Shown here in pieces: positions 17,705 through 26,268 of a DNA stretch of 64,000 nucleotides (the stretch's first letter is position 1; the number at the start of each line of letters is the position of its first letter). Position numbers and translations under genes: made by a program. The notes under the pieces are model-generated. The model had not been told where the DNA came from, made no database searches, and was given only the letters and a program-made list of their open reading frames with translations. The stretch is from Terriglobales bacterium (GTDB lineage Bacteria > Acidobacteriota > Terriglobia > Bryobacterales > Bryobacteraceae). The stretch spans positions 141,647-205,646 of the forward strand of contig JAIXQP010000018.1 in the NCBI GenBank assembly GCA_027485675.1, in the 5' to 3' direction.

Positions 17705-19042
17705 ATGGCGGACATCGTCAGACCGCCGGGCCCACCGACGGGATTTTTCTCCGGGGGCTTGTTCAGCTTTCGGCGGGATCCGCTGGGCTACCTCGAAAGG
17801 ATCGCGGCCGAGTACGGATCGTTCGCTTACTTCCAGGCCGGGCATCAGCAGATCTACTTCGTGAACGAGCCGGAGATGATCCGGGATGTGCTGGTAACGC
17901 GGAACGGCCTGTTCACGAAGAGCCGGATTCTGCAGCGGGCGAAATCGTTGCTGGGTGAGGGGTTACTGACGAACGAAGGCGCCAGCCACATCAAGCAGCG
18001 GCGGATGGTGCAGCCGGCGTTTTACCGGGACCATTTGGTGACCTACGGGGCGCAGATGGTGGCGCTGGCCGACAAGGCGTGTGGCAGATTACGAAACGAA
18101 GCCATTCTCGATATCGACCAGGAGATGATGCGGCTGACGCTGGCCATTGTCGGGCAGACGCTGTTCAGCGCCGATGTGGAGGACGAGGCGCCGCAGGTGG
18201 GCGAGGCGATGAACGCGTTGATCGCGATTATGCCGCTGCTGATGCTGCCGGGGTCGCAGTTCATTGAGTACGTCCCGCTGCCGGCGACGCGCCGGTATTT
18301 GCGGGCGGCGAAGCTCGTCGAAGGGACGATCTTCCGGATTATGGAAGAGCGGCGCGCGTCGGGGGAGAACCCGGGCGATCTGCTTTCGATGTTGATGAAC
18401 GCGCGGGACGCCGAGGGGGATAACTCAGCGATGTCCGATAAGCAGGTGCGGGACGAGGCGTTGACCCTGTTTCTTGCCGGGCACGAGACGACGGCGACGG
18501 CGCTGGCGTGGACCTGGTACCTGCTGGCGCAGCATCCGGAGGCCGAGGCGGCGATGCACGCGGAGTTGGCTACCGTGCTGGGCGGCCGGCTGCCGGGCTT
18601 CGACGACCTGCCGCAGCTCAAGTACACGCAGCAGGTGTTCGCCGAGGCGATGCGGCTCTACCCGCCGGCGTGGGCAATTGGGCGGATGGCTCGGGAACCG
18701 CTCGAGTTGGGCGGCTATACGCTGCCGGTGAAGTCGATCGTGATTATGAGCCCGTACCTGATGCACCGGAACCCGAAGTATTGGGCGGAGCCGAACCGGT
18801 TCGACCCCGGGCGCTGGGCCGACGGCGATTTCTACAAGCGCGACTTCACCTACTTCCCGTTTGGCGGGGGGCCGCGGATTTGCGTGGGCGAGCGGTTTGC
18901 CTGGATGGAAGGGGTGCTGCTGCTGGCCGTGATTGGGCAGCGGTGGCGCTTCCGGCTGCTGCCGGGTCATGTGGTGGAGCGCAAGGCGTTGATCACGTTG
19001 CGCTCGAAGCACGGGATTAAGGTTATCGCGGAAGCGCGCTGA
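17705..19042 (+). CDS. Cytochrome P450
   Basis: A 445-residue P450. The haem-thiolate loop is FPFGGGPRICVGERFAWMEG (Cys ligand), the I-helix is LFLAGHETTATAL, and the K-helix ExxR is in EAMRLYPPAWAIGR; the PxxFxPxRW segment is EPNRFDPGRWAD. No signal peptide or membrane anchor is seen, so it is a soluble bacterial type needing separate redox partners, none of which is adjacent. It begins 7 bp after the haem/copper protein and may be in the same transcript. Its 3' end overlaps the convergent M28 gene by 20 bp. Confidence 0.95.
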   Translation: MADIVRPPGPPTGFFSGGLFSFRRDPLGYLERIAAEYGSFAYFQAGHQQIYFVNEPEMIRDVLVTRNGLFTKSRILQRAKSLLGEGLLTNEGASHIKQRRMVQPAFYRDHLVTYGAQMVALADKACGRLRNEAILDIDQEMMRLTLAIVGQTLFSADVEDEAPQVGEAMNALIAIMPLLMLPGSQFIEYVPLPATRRYLRAAKLVEGTIFRIMEERRASGENPGDLLSMLMNARDAEGDNSAMSDKQVRDEALTLFLAGHETTATALAWTWYLLAQHPEAEAAMHAELATVLGGRLPGFDDLPQLKYTQQVFAEAMRLYPPAWAIGRMAREPLELGGYTLPVKSIVIMSPYLMHRNPKYWAEPNRFDPGRWADGDFYKRDFTYFPFGGGPRICVGERFAWMEGVLLLAVIGQRWRFRLLPGHVVERKALITLRSKHGIKVIAEAR

Positions 19043-20618
19043 AGCTCCGTTGACGCGCCGGTAGGAACTCGTCGCCTTCGCGCCACGAGGTGACAGCGGC
19101 GGAGTTGGCGATGGTGAGGCCGATGGTCCAGCCGAAGCGGCCCATCTGCTCCATGCCGGCGAAGTCCCAGTTGTCTTTGTATTCGTCCGAGGGCTGGTGG
19201 TAGTTCTTGGCGTTGTACTCGTAGACGATGTTGTCGCCGAAGGTTTCCTCCTTGCCCCAGTATTCGGTGCCCATGTTGACCGAGAAGGCCGGCACGCCGG
19301 CGCGGGCGAAGGCGAAATGATCGGAGCGGTAGTAGTGGCCCTGCTCGGGGTGGGGGTCGGGTTTGATCTTGAGATTGAAGCGTTTGGCGGTGGCTTCGAC
19401 GGTGGGATAGACACTGGTTCGTTCCGCGCCAATGACGACGACGTCCTTGACGGCGCCGAAGGGGTAGAAGGAGTCGTAGTTGACGTTAAGCATGGTCAAG
19501 CCGGCGGGAATGACGGGCTTGGCGGCATAGAACTCAGCGCCGCGGAGGCCGCTTTCTTCGGCGGTGACGGCGATGAAGATGGCCGAGCGCTTGGGGCGCT
19601 GCTGGAGCGCGGCCCAGGCGCGGGCGGCTTCGAGGAGGATGCCGCAGCCGGTGGCGTTGTCGACGGCACCGTTATAGATGGCGTCACTCCCCTTCTCCGC
19701 GCCGACGCCGAGGTGGTCCCAATGGGCGCTGAAGACGACGGCTTGCTTGCTGAGTTCGGGGTCGGAGCCGCGGACGATGCCGGCGACGTTGGCGGCGCGG
19801 ATGGCGCGCATTTTGGTGGGGATGGAGCCGCTGGCGGAGAGGTTCAGGGGGACGGCGCGGAAGCCGCGGGTGTTGGCCTGGGCGAGGAGTTCGTCGAGGT
19901 TTTTGCCGAGGGCCTTTTCAGCCGAGGCGCGGGTGACCCAGCCGGCGAAGGCGAGGGCGGCGGCGCCGGGGTCGAGCTTGACCTGCGGATCTTCCTTGCC
20001 CCAGGAGCTGCGTACGACCTCCCAGCCGTAGCCGGCGGTGGGCGTCGTGTGGAGGATGATGCAGCCGACGGCGCCGCGGCGGGCGGCCTCTTCGTACTTG
20101 TAGGTCCAGCGGCCGTAGTAGGTGAGCGCCTTGCCGCCGAAGAACTTGGGGTCGTCGCTGGGCGGTTCGTTCGTGAAGAGCACGACGACTTTGCCTTTGA
20201 CGTCGACGCCGGCGTAGTCGTCCCAGCCGAACTCGGGGGCGGTGATGCCGTGGCCAACGAAGACGGCTTCGGCGTTGAACTCGGCGAGGCTTTTCTGCTG
20301 CTGGGTGTTGCCGACGAAGTCGACGGCCCAAGTGAGGGCGGTGGAGCCGAGCGTGAGTTTCGCCGAGGACTGGGGCTCAACACCGACGAGGTCGACACGC
20401 TGGAAGAAGGTGCCGTTGTCGCCGGCGGGCTGGAGGCCGGCGAGGGCCATTTGGGTGGCGAGATAGGCGGTGGCCAGTTCGCCGCCGCGGGTGCCGACGC
20501 CTCGGCCTTCGAGCAGGTCGCTCGCCAGGAACTTGACGTGCTCGCGGATGCGGGCGCCGGAGATTTCGGGTTGCGCCCACAGGGTGGCGGCGGTTAGACC
20601 AAGAAGAAGCAGCCTCAT
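19023..20618 (-). CDS. Secreted M28 family zinc peptidase with PA domain
   Basis: A 531-residue protein starting at ATG 20618, directly followed by a signal peptide (MRLLLLGLTAATLWAQ); upstream in-frame codons are not needed. The M28 catalytic set is present: HWDHLGVG (His, zinc), DNATGCG (Asp bridging zinc), TAEESGLRGAEFY (catalytic and zinc Glu) and YRSDHFAFARAGVPAF (final His). A protease-associated domain lies between (about residues 110-260, with VKGKVVVLFTNEPPSDDP). Predicted to be an exported aminopeptidase. It is convergent with the P450 gene and divergent from cysD (80-bp gap). Confidence 0.92.
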   Translation of the reverse strand: MRLLLLGLTAATLWAQPEISGARIREHVKFLASDLLEGRGVGTRGGELATAYLATQMALAGLQPAGDNGTFFQRVDLVGVEPQSSAKLTLGSTALTWAVDFVGNTQQQKSLAEFNAEAVFVGHGITAPEFGWDDYAGVDVKGKVVVLFTNEPPSDDPKFFGGKALTYYGRWTYKYEEAARRGAVGCIILHTTPTAGYGWEVVRSSWGKEDPQVKLDPGAAALAFAGWVTRASAEKALGKNLDELLAQANTRGFRAVPLNLSASGSIPTKMRAIRAANVAGIVRGSDPELSKQAVVFSAHWDHLGVGAEKGSDAIYNGAVDNATGCGILLEAARAWAALQQRPKRSAIFIAVTAEESGLRGAEFYAAKPVIPAGLTMLNVNYDSFYPFGAVKDVVVIGAERTSVYPTVEATAKRFNLKIKPDPHPEQGHYYRSDHFAFARAGVPAFSVNMGTEYWGKEETFGDNIVYEYNAKNYHQPSDEYKDNWDFAGMEQMGRFGWTIGLTIANSAAVTSWREGDEFLPARQRSFSALPR

Positions 20619-20698
20619 GAGATCCAGTGTATGCCGGGGAACAATTACCCTAATTCCGATAGACAATAAGACCATCCTTTTGGTACGCTGAGGTCTTT

Positions 20699-21604
20699 AT
20701 GGAGACCCGCGTTCTCAGTCATCTTCGTGCCCTCGAAGCCGAGAGCATACATATTCTCCGCGAGGTGGTCGCCGAGTTTTCCAATCCCGTAATGCTCTAT
20801 AGCGTTGGGAAGGACAGCTCAGTGATGCTTCGCTTGGCGCAGAAGGCCTTTCATCCGGCCAAGATCCCGTTTCCCGTGCTGCACGTGGACACGGGCTACA
20901 AATTCAAGGAGATGTACGAATTCCGCGATAATCTCGCCAAGGAGCTGGGGCTGAACCTGATCGTCCATACCAATCAGGCGGCTTTGGATGCGGGGACGAA
21001 TCCCTTTGCGCTGGGCACGCAGAAGTGCTGCGCGTTGCTGAAGACGCGGGCGCTGCTGGATGCGCTAGCGGCCGGCGGCTACGATGCGGCGTTTGGCGGG
21101 GCGCGGCGGGACGAGGAGAAGTCGCGGGCCAAGGAGCGGATTTACAGCTTCCGCGATAAGTTCGGGCAGTGGGATCCGAAGAATCAGCGGCCGGAGCTGT
21201 GGAACGTTTATAACGCCAAGATTGAGAAGGGCGAGACTATTCGCGTGTTCCCGCTTTCGAACTGGACCGAGTTGGATATCTGGCGCTACATCGAGGTGGA
21301 GAAGATCCCGATTGTGCCGCTGTATTTCGCCAAGGAGCGGGAGATGCTGGTGCGGGGGAACAACGTGATTCCGCTCGAGCATAACTACCCGATTCAGATT
21401 GGCGAGAAGCCGGAGATGGTGAAGGTTCGGATGCGTTCGCTGGGCTGCACCTACTGCACGGGGGCGATCCGTTCGGACGCCGAGACTTTGCCCCAATTGA
21501 TGGATGAACTGGTGCAGTTCAGGCGCTCGGAGCGCGAGAACCGAATTATCGATCACGACACGGAAGGTTCGATGGAGATCAAGAAACGCGAGGGGTATTT
21601 CTAA
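20699..21604 (+). CDS. cysD: Sulfate adenylyltransferase subunit 2
   Basis: A 301-residue PP-loop ATP pyrophosphatase that forms ATP sulfurylase with CysN, making APS from sulfate and ATP. The PP-loop is [40 protein letters not shown] and [20 protein letters not shown] are CysD-specific. A GAGG ribosome site lies 6-9 bp upstream of the ATG. It ends 2 bp before cysN. No regulator or other cys genes are visible in the window. Confidence 0.96.
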   Translation: METRVLSHLRALEAESIHILREVVAEFSNPVMLYSVGKDSSVMLRLAQKAFHPAKIPFPVLHVDTGYKFKEMYEFRDNLAKELGLNLIVHTNQAALDAGTNPFALGTQKCCALLKTRALLDALAAGGYDAAFGGARRDEEKSRAKERIYSFRDKFGQWDPKNQRPELWNVYNAKIEKGETIRVFPLSNWTELDIWRYIEVEKIPIVPLYFAKEREMLVRGNNVIPLEHNYPIQIGEKPEMVKVRMRSLGCTYCTGAIRSDAETLPQLMDELVQFRRSERENRIIDHDTEGSMEIKKREGYF

Positions 21605-21606
21605 AG

Positions 21607-23310
21607 ATGAGCGTCGAGAGTCAACTCCTCCGTTTTACGACCGCCGGCAGTGTGGACGACGGCAAATCGACTTTGATTGGCCGGTTGCTGTATGAGGCCA
21701 AGGGGGTCTATGAAGACCAACTGGCGAGTGTGCAGAATTCGAGCGTGAATCGCTCGACGGGCCCGATTGATTTTTCGCTGTTGACGGACGGGCTGCGCGC
21801 CGAGCGGGAACAGGGCATTACGATTGACGTGGCCTATCGCTACGCGGCGACGCCGCAGCGGAAGTTCATCATCGCCGATACGCCGGGCCATGAGCAGTAC
21901 ACGCGGAACATGGCGACGGGCGCTTCGACGGCGGACCTGGCGATTGTGTTGATTGACGCGCGGAAGGGCGTGCTGGTGCAGTCGCGGCGGCATGCGTTTA
22001 TCACGGCGCTGCTGGGGATCCGGTACGTGGCGGTGGCCGTGAACAAGATGGACCTGGTGGAGTTCCGGGAGGATGTGTTCCGGAAGATTGAAGCCGAGTT
22101 TCTGGCATACGCCAAGAGTGTGGGTTTGAAGAACGTCGCGTTCTTCCCGATTAGCGCGCTCGAGGGCGATAACATCACTGAGCCGAGCCCGCGGACGCCC
22201 TGGTACACGGGGCCGTCGCTGCTCGAGCACCTGGAGACGGTGGACCTGGTGGAGGCGCGGAATTTTTCGGATCTGCGCTTCCCGGTGCAGTATGTGAACC
22301 GGCCGACGCTCGATTTCCGGGGATATACGGGCCAGTTGGCGAGTGGTGTGTTGCGCGTGGGGCAGACGGTGATGACGCTGCCCTCGGGACGGATTACGAA
22401 GGTGAAGTCGCTGCCGAGCTATGACGGGGAGCTGGCCGAGGCGTATCCGCCGATGTCGGTGACGGTGTGTTTAGAAGACGAAGTCGATATCAGCCGCGGC
22501 GATATGCTGGTGGACCCGGACCGAGTGCCGCACGTTTCGCGGCGGTTTGCGGCCAAGCTGGTCTGGATGCACGAGACGCCGGGCGAGGCGGAGCGCGACT
22601 ACCTGTTGAAGCACACGTCGCAGACGGTGCGGGCGCAGATTGCGAAGATCCGGCACCGGATCGACATCAACACGCTGGCCGAGCAGCCGGCGAATAAGTT
22701 GGAGCTGAACGAGATTGCGTCGATTCAGGTGGAGACGCGGCGGCCGCTGTTCTTCGATTCGTACGCGCAGAACCGGACGACGGGCGCGTTCATTCTGATC
22801 GACCCGATTTCGAACGCCACGGTGGCGGCCGGGATGATTGAGGAGTCGACGGCCGAGTCGCTCGAACCGTTGAAGCTCGGGAGCTTGGAGTTCAGCGGGG
22901 AGACGGAAGCGACCGTGACGCCGGCGGAGCGCTACAAGCGGGCGGGCCACTATCCGGCGACGGTGTGGCTGACGGCGCGGCAGGATCTGGCGGGGATGCT
23001 GGAGCGGAAGCTGTTTGATTTGGGCTGCTCCGTCCATGTACTGGCCGATGACCGGGAGAGCCATCTGCTGCCGGAGTTGGCACGGGTGTTGAACAGCGCG
23101 GGCTTGATTGCGATCTGCTCGATTGCTTCGCCGGACGTGGCGGAGGCGAAGCGGGCGCAGGAGTTGGCCGGCGATACGCGGTTCCTGCTGGTGGATCCGC
23201 AGCAGTTGCCGGTGCGCGACGAGGAAGCGAGCGAAGTGCTGATGAAGATGCTCGAAGACCGCGGGGTCCTGCGGCGGAAAGAGCGCTTCGAAGTGGGCGA
23301 AGGGATCTAG
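21607..23310 (+). CDS. cysN: Sulfate adenylyltransferase subunit 1 with degenerate APS-kinase domain
   Basis: A 567-residue protein. The N-terminal GTPase is complete: G1 GSVDDGKST, G3 DTPGHEQYTRNM, G4 VNKMDLV, followed by EF-Tu-like barrels. From about residue 445 the tail aligns by eye with APS kinase (GHYPATVWLTARQDLAGMLERKLF, then GLIAICSIASPDVAEAKRAQEL). The P-loop that should follow VWLT (GLSGSGKST in active enzymes) is replaced by ARQDLAG, and the DGD motif reads ADDRE. ATP sulfurylase activity is expected; APS kinase activity is not. PAPS would need a separate CysC, which is not in the window. Confidence 0.93.
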   Translation: MSVESQLLRFTTAGSVDDGKSTLIGRLLYEAKGVYEDQLASVQNSSVNRSTGPIDFSLLTDGLRAEREQGITIDVAYRYAATPQRKFIIADTPGHEQYTRNMATGASTADLAIVLIDARKGVLVQSRRHAFITALLGIRYVAVAVNKMDLVEFREDVFRKIEAEFLAYAKSVGLKNVAFFPISALEGDNITEPSPRTPWYTGPSLLEHLETVDLVEARNFSDLRFPVQYVNRPTLDFRGYTGQLASGVLRVGQTVMTLPSGRITKVKSLPSYDGELAEAYPPMSVTVCLEDEVDISRGDMLVDPDRVPHVSRRFAAKLVWMHETPGEAERDYLLKHTSQTVRAQIAKIRHRIDINTLAEQPANKLELNEIASIQVETRRPLFFDSYAQNRTTGAFILIDPISNATVAAGMIEESTAESLEPLKLGSLEFSGETEATVTPAERYKRAGHYPATVWLTARQDLAGMLERKLFDLGCSVHVLADDRESHLLPELARVLNSAGLIAICSIASPDVAEAKRAQELAGDTRFLLVDPQQLPVRDEEASEVLMKMLEDRGVLRRKERFEVGEGI

Positions 23311-23726
23311 ACGCGAAAGTGATCGGGCCGCCAGGTTTTGATGGCGGCCTTGATCTGTTCCTGGTCCCAGTTGCCGGCGATGGCTTTCTGCGCGAGGGCA
23401 GCGACTTCGTCGTCCGCGGCGAAGCGGAGGCCGATGAGCTGCTTTTCGGTGAGCTTGGCGATCTGGTCAGCAGGGAGTTGACCCTGGAGGCGGAGGCGCT
23501 CTTCGAGGCGGATGACGCGGTCCTGGACTTTGAGGGAATAGACGCGCATCTTGAAGGCGAGCAGGAAGATGGCGATGGCCATGACAACGGCGACTACGGT
23601 GGTATACGCCGGGTAGGACCAGGCGTGCTTCACGGCGAGGAGCACGTTGATCAGCAGGACGGGGGAGAGCAGGAAATGGAAGAGCGGATCCCACTTGGTG
23701 TGACTCTTGAAGCTTTGGGCGGCCAT
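23307..23726 (-). CDS. DUF6526 family membrane protein
   Basis: A 139-residue protein with two membrane helices near the N-terminus (PLFHFLLSPVLLINVLLAVKHAW and YTTVVAVVMAIAIFLLAFKMRVY, in parts). A soluble tail follows that begins VQDRVIRLEERLRLQ and contains ADQIAKLTEKQLIGLRFAADDEVAALAQKA. The pattern matches a small family common in Acidobacteriota and Bacteroidota with no known role. It overlaps the convergent cysN 3' end by 4 bp and follows the BlaI/M56 unit by 13 bp. Confidence 0.8.
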   Translation of the reverse strand: MAAQSFKSHTKWDPLFHFLLSPVLLINVLLAVKHAWSYPAYTTVVAVVMAIAIFLLAFKMRVYSLKVQDRVIRLEERLRLQGQLPADQIAKLTEKQLIGLRFAADDEVAALAQKAIAGNWDQEQIKAAIKTWRPDHFRV

Positions 23727-23739
23727 AGGGCCAGTATAG

Positions 23740-25020
23740 CTAGCGCCCTTTGAGGTCGAAGCGAACGGTGTAGTTCTTCTCCTTGCCGGGGAGGCTGCGG
23801 TAGCGCCAGAATTCGTAGCCTTCGTTGGGGTGGGACTCGATCTCGTCGGGCGGGCCGAGTTGGACGTAGGTGCGGCGTGCGACTTCGAGATTGGGATAGC
23901 GTTCGGCGGCCCAGCTCATGCGGCGCTTATGTTCGGCTTTGGCGCCTTCGCCGCGGCGTTGCCAGAACTGCTCGACGAAGCGGTCGCATTCGGCGGGTTC
24001 TTTGAGGCGGAGGAAGGCGGCGCGTTCCCGATCTTCGATGATCCACTGGACCTGGGTATTGAGCCAGGCTTCGTGCTGCGGGAGCGAGGCGCAGGTGTTC
24101 GGGGTGGGTGGCTGGGCGCTCAGGAGGGAGACGGCCAGAAGGAGGAGGGGCAGCGCCCACGCGGGGGCGGCGGATGGTTGCTTCATTTGCAGGATTCTCC
24201 GGATACGGGTTTCGAGGTCGCCCTGGCGGGCGGCGAGGGCGGGTGGACGGCAGGACTGCAGGTCGGCCAGTTGCAGCAGGGCGCGGGCGTAGCGGCGGCG
24301 GTCGCCGCTGAGTTGGATGGCGAGGTCGTCGCAGCAGTGCTCCCGTTCGCGGCGGAGGACGGAAGAGATCCACCAGGCGGCGGGATGGTAGAAGTAGACG
24401 ATCTCAAAGCCGATTTGGAGCCAGTTGATGAGATAGTCGTGGCGGGCGATGTGGGCGAGTTCGTGGGCGAGGACGGCCTCGAGTTCGGAGCGGCCGAGAC
24501 CGGTGAGGGCAGAGAGGGGCAGCAGAACGACGGGCCGCCACCAGCCCATAGTGACCGGCGATTCGACGGCGGCGGTGAGGACGTGGACCGTCCGCGTGAT
24601 ACCCAGCACGGCGGACCACTTCCGCACCGCTTCCAGGAGAGCCGGATCCGTCACCGGATCGCCCTGGCGGCGGAGGCGGTGAATGACGGCCCAACCGCCG
24701 AGCGCGCGGACGGCGAAGACCGCGGCGCCGGCAGCCCAGAAGCAAGGGAGCAGGCGAAGCCACCCGGATGGCGGCGGAGCGTCCGGGAGAACGGCAGACG
24801 CCAAGGGCATGGATCCGGCGGTGGTGTACCGGGCGGGTTCGGGAAGGAGCCACAGTAGCGGCGCGAGGGCAAAGAGGAGCAGGGCGAGGAGAGCGGCGTT
24901 ATATCGGGCGCGGGCGCTGCGCAGGAAGAGCAGGGCGAAGGCGAGGGACGCGGCGATGAGGGCGCCGGTCCAAAGGGAGTGGAGTAGGGCGAGGCCGGCG
25001 GCTTCGAGCGAGAAGTTCAT
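23740..25020 (-). CDS. BlaR1-like M56 metallopeptidase fused to a GWxTD-type domain
   Basis: A 426-residue protein. The first about 300 residues form an M56 membrane peptidase: helices near residues 10-30, 38-60 and 85-110, then the zinc motif LAHELAHIARHDYLINW (HExxH) and REREHCCDDLAIQ, then a last helix (WALPLLLLAVSLLSAQ). The extracytoplasmic C-terminus is not a penicillin-binding sensor. It resembles the GWxTD domain: VQWIIEDRERAAFLRLKEPAECDRFVEQFWQRR (in parts) and VQLGPPDEIESHPNEG, though the GWxTD motif itself is lost. It overlaps blaI by 4 bp, so it probably senses a signal and cleaves that repressor. Confidence 0.85.
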   Translation of the reverse strand: MNFSLEAAGLALLHSLWTGALIAASLAFALLFLRSARARYNAALLALLLFALAPLLWLLPEPARYTTAGSMPLASAVLPDAPPPSGWLRLLPCFWAAGAAVFAVRALGGWAVIHRLRRQGDPVTDPALLEAVRKWSAVLGITRTVHVLTAAVESPVTMGWWRPVVLLPLSALTGLGRSELEAVLAHELAHIARHDYLINWLQIGFEIVYFYHPAAWWISSVLRREREHCCDDLAIQLSGDRRRYARALLQLADLQSCRPPALAARQGDLETRIRRILQMKQPSAAPAWALPLLLLAVSLLSAQPPTPNTCASLPQHEAWLNTQVQWIIEDRERAAFLRLKEPAECDRFVEQFWQRRGEGAKAEHKRRMSWAAERYPNLEVARRTYVQLGPPDEIESHPNEGYEFWRYRSLPGKEKNYTVRFDLKGR

Positions 25021-25376
25021 TGCTGCTCCTCGTACTCGTCGAGCAGGCGGCGCATAGCGGCGAGCTCTTCGGCCGAGGGCTTGGCGCCGTTGAGCGCGCC
25101 TTGGAGCAGGGCGGCCGCAGAACCACCGAAGACGCGGGGGAGAACGTCTTCGAGAAAGCTACCCTGCATTTGCTCGCGGGGCTGGGCGGGCGAAAAAACG
25201 TGGGCGCGGGTGGTCTCGTCCCGGACGACCAGACCCTTGGCGAGCATGATCTGCAGGAGCTTGAGGGTAGTGGTGTAGCCGCCGGCGCCGAGGGCTTCAT
25301 GCACGTCGCGAACGGTCTGCGGGCCGCGGTCCCAAAGCACTTGGAGAATGTCCCATTCCGCTGGCGTGGCCTTCAT
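25017..25376 (-). CDS. BlaI/MecI family transcriptional repressor
   Basis: A 119-residue winged-helix repressor. It begins MKATPAEWDILQVLWDRGPQTVRDVHEAL and continues GYTTTLKLLQIMLAKGLVVRDE, the DNA-binding part of BlaI. The C-terminal dimerisation part (SAEELAAMRRLLDEYEEQ) is normal. I use ATG 25376; the frame stays open to 25499, but that would run through the operator region and the divergent gene. It is coupled to the M56 peptidase downstream. Two operator-like dyads lie just upstream, consistent with autoregulation. Confidence 0.92.
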   Translation of the reverse strand: MKATPAEWDILQVLWDRGPQTVRDVHEALGAGGYTTTLKLLQIMLAKGLVVRDETTRAHVFSPAQPREQMQGSFLEDVLPRVFGGSAAALLQGALNGAKPSAEELAAMRRLLDEYEEQQ

Positions 25377-25388
25377 GCGATGATTACA

Positions 25389-25424
25389 TACGAAGCCATT
25401 CGTAATGTCAACGAAATTCTTCGT
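25389..25424. promoter_or_regulatory. Two BlaI operator-like dyads between divergent genes
   Basis: Site 1 is TACGAA-GCCA-TTCGTA (25389-25404), a perfect inverted repeat. Site 2 is ACGAA-ATTC-TTCGT (25411-25424), with the same half-sites. Their centres are 21 bp apart, two helical turns, so both present on the same DNA face. Site 1 is 13 bp upstream of the BlaI start; site 2 covers codons 3-7 of the divergent gene. The half-site differs from the TACA/TGTA of the classical bla operators, so assignment to this BlaI is inferred from position. Confidence 0.6.
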
Positions 25425-26268
25425 AGTTCTATTCTGCGGGGCCGTTTGTTTACACGGCCAGTCGGAAAGCGCGCTGCGCAAAGCCTTTGAAGGGAGCACC
25501 GTGCGGGTGAAGATGGACCTGCCGGCGACGAATGAGGGCGTGGATCTGCAGTACCGAGGGGAGCCGCCGCTGGACTTTCGCAGCTACTCCCAGCGCATTA
25601 AACGCTTCGGTGTTTCGCTGCGGAACGGGGACAGCGTGATGGTAACCACCGTGCGCGTGAAGGGCAAGAACATTGAGTTTCAACTCGGCGGTGGGGGATA
25701 TGGGACCTTTGGAGATCCGAGCGGCAACGTTTCGCTGGGGACGGTGTCGAAGAGCCGACGGGAGCAGGATCTCGAACGGGACATTCGGAACGAAACGAAC
25801 CGGACAAGGCGCGACCAGTTGAGCCGGGAGTTGGCGCGGATCGCTGCGGACCGGGAGCGGGAGAATAGCGACCGGCGGGCGCGGGAGATCGAGCTTTCGG
25901 CGCTTCGGCAGCGGGAGATTGAAGAGAAGCGGCTGCAGGCGGGGTCGCGGTTTAATCTGCGGTTTCCGGACAACTACCTGAAAGAGAGTGTGCCGACGCC
26001 GGAGGAGGTCCGGGCGATGCTGGCGGAGTACGTAGCGTTTGACGCGGTGGTGGGGAACGGGGAGCCCGCGATGCCGCGGTCTAACCAGGTGCGGAAAGGG
26101 ATGCCGACGGACGAGGTTTTTGGAATTCTGGGGGAGCCGTCGGATACGACGCGGGGTTCGCTGGGCGAGTTTGAGCAGGTGACGGCGACTTGGGTGCAAA
26201 GCGGCGGAGCGACAAAGGTGATCTTCATCAACGGCGTGGCGGTGAAGATCTCGGTGCAGACGCGTTGA
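25405..26268 (+). CDS. Exported coiled-coil protein with BamE/SmpA-like C-terminus
   Basis: A 287-residue protein starting MSTKFFVVLFCGAVCLHGQ, a signal peptide; it is not clearly a lipoprotein. Residues about 20-105 form an unrecognised beta-rich part, and 110-175 a charged helix (REQDLERDIRNETNRTRRDQ and following). The last about 60 residues (VRKGMPTDEVFGILGEPSDTTRG, then ATKVIFINGVAVKI) have the shape of a BamE/OmlA/SmpA-like fold. Function unknown. It is divergent from the BlaI gene with the operator dyads between them, so it may be under the same repressor. Confidence 0.7.
   Translation: MSTKFFVVLFCGAVCLHGQSESALRKAFEGSTVRVKMDLPATNEGVDLQYRGEPPLDFRSYSQRIKRFGVSLRNGDSVMVTTVRVKGKNIEFQLGGGGYGTFGDPSGNVSLGTVSKSRREQDLERDIRNETNRTRRDQLSRELARIAADRERENSDRRAREIELSALRQREIEEKRLQAGSRFNLRFPDNYLKESVPTPEEVRAMLAEYVAFDAVVGNGEPAMPRSNQVRKGMPTDEVFGILGEPSDTTRGSLGEFEQVTATWVQSGGATKVIFINGVAVKISVQTR

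Noticed and set aside
19197..20597. Plus-strand 466-codon frame opposite the M28 peptidase
   Set aside because: Composition is almost only Gly, Ala, Glu, Asp and Val; it is a shadow of the peptidase gene, whose catalytic motifs are all present.
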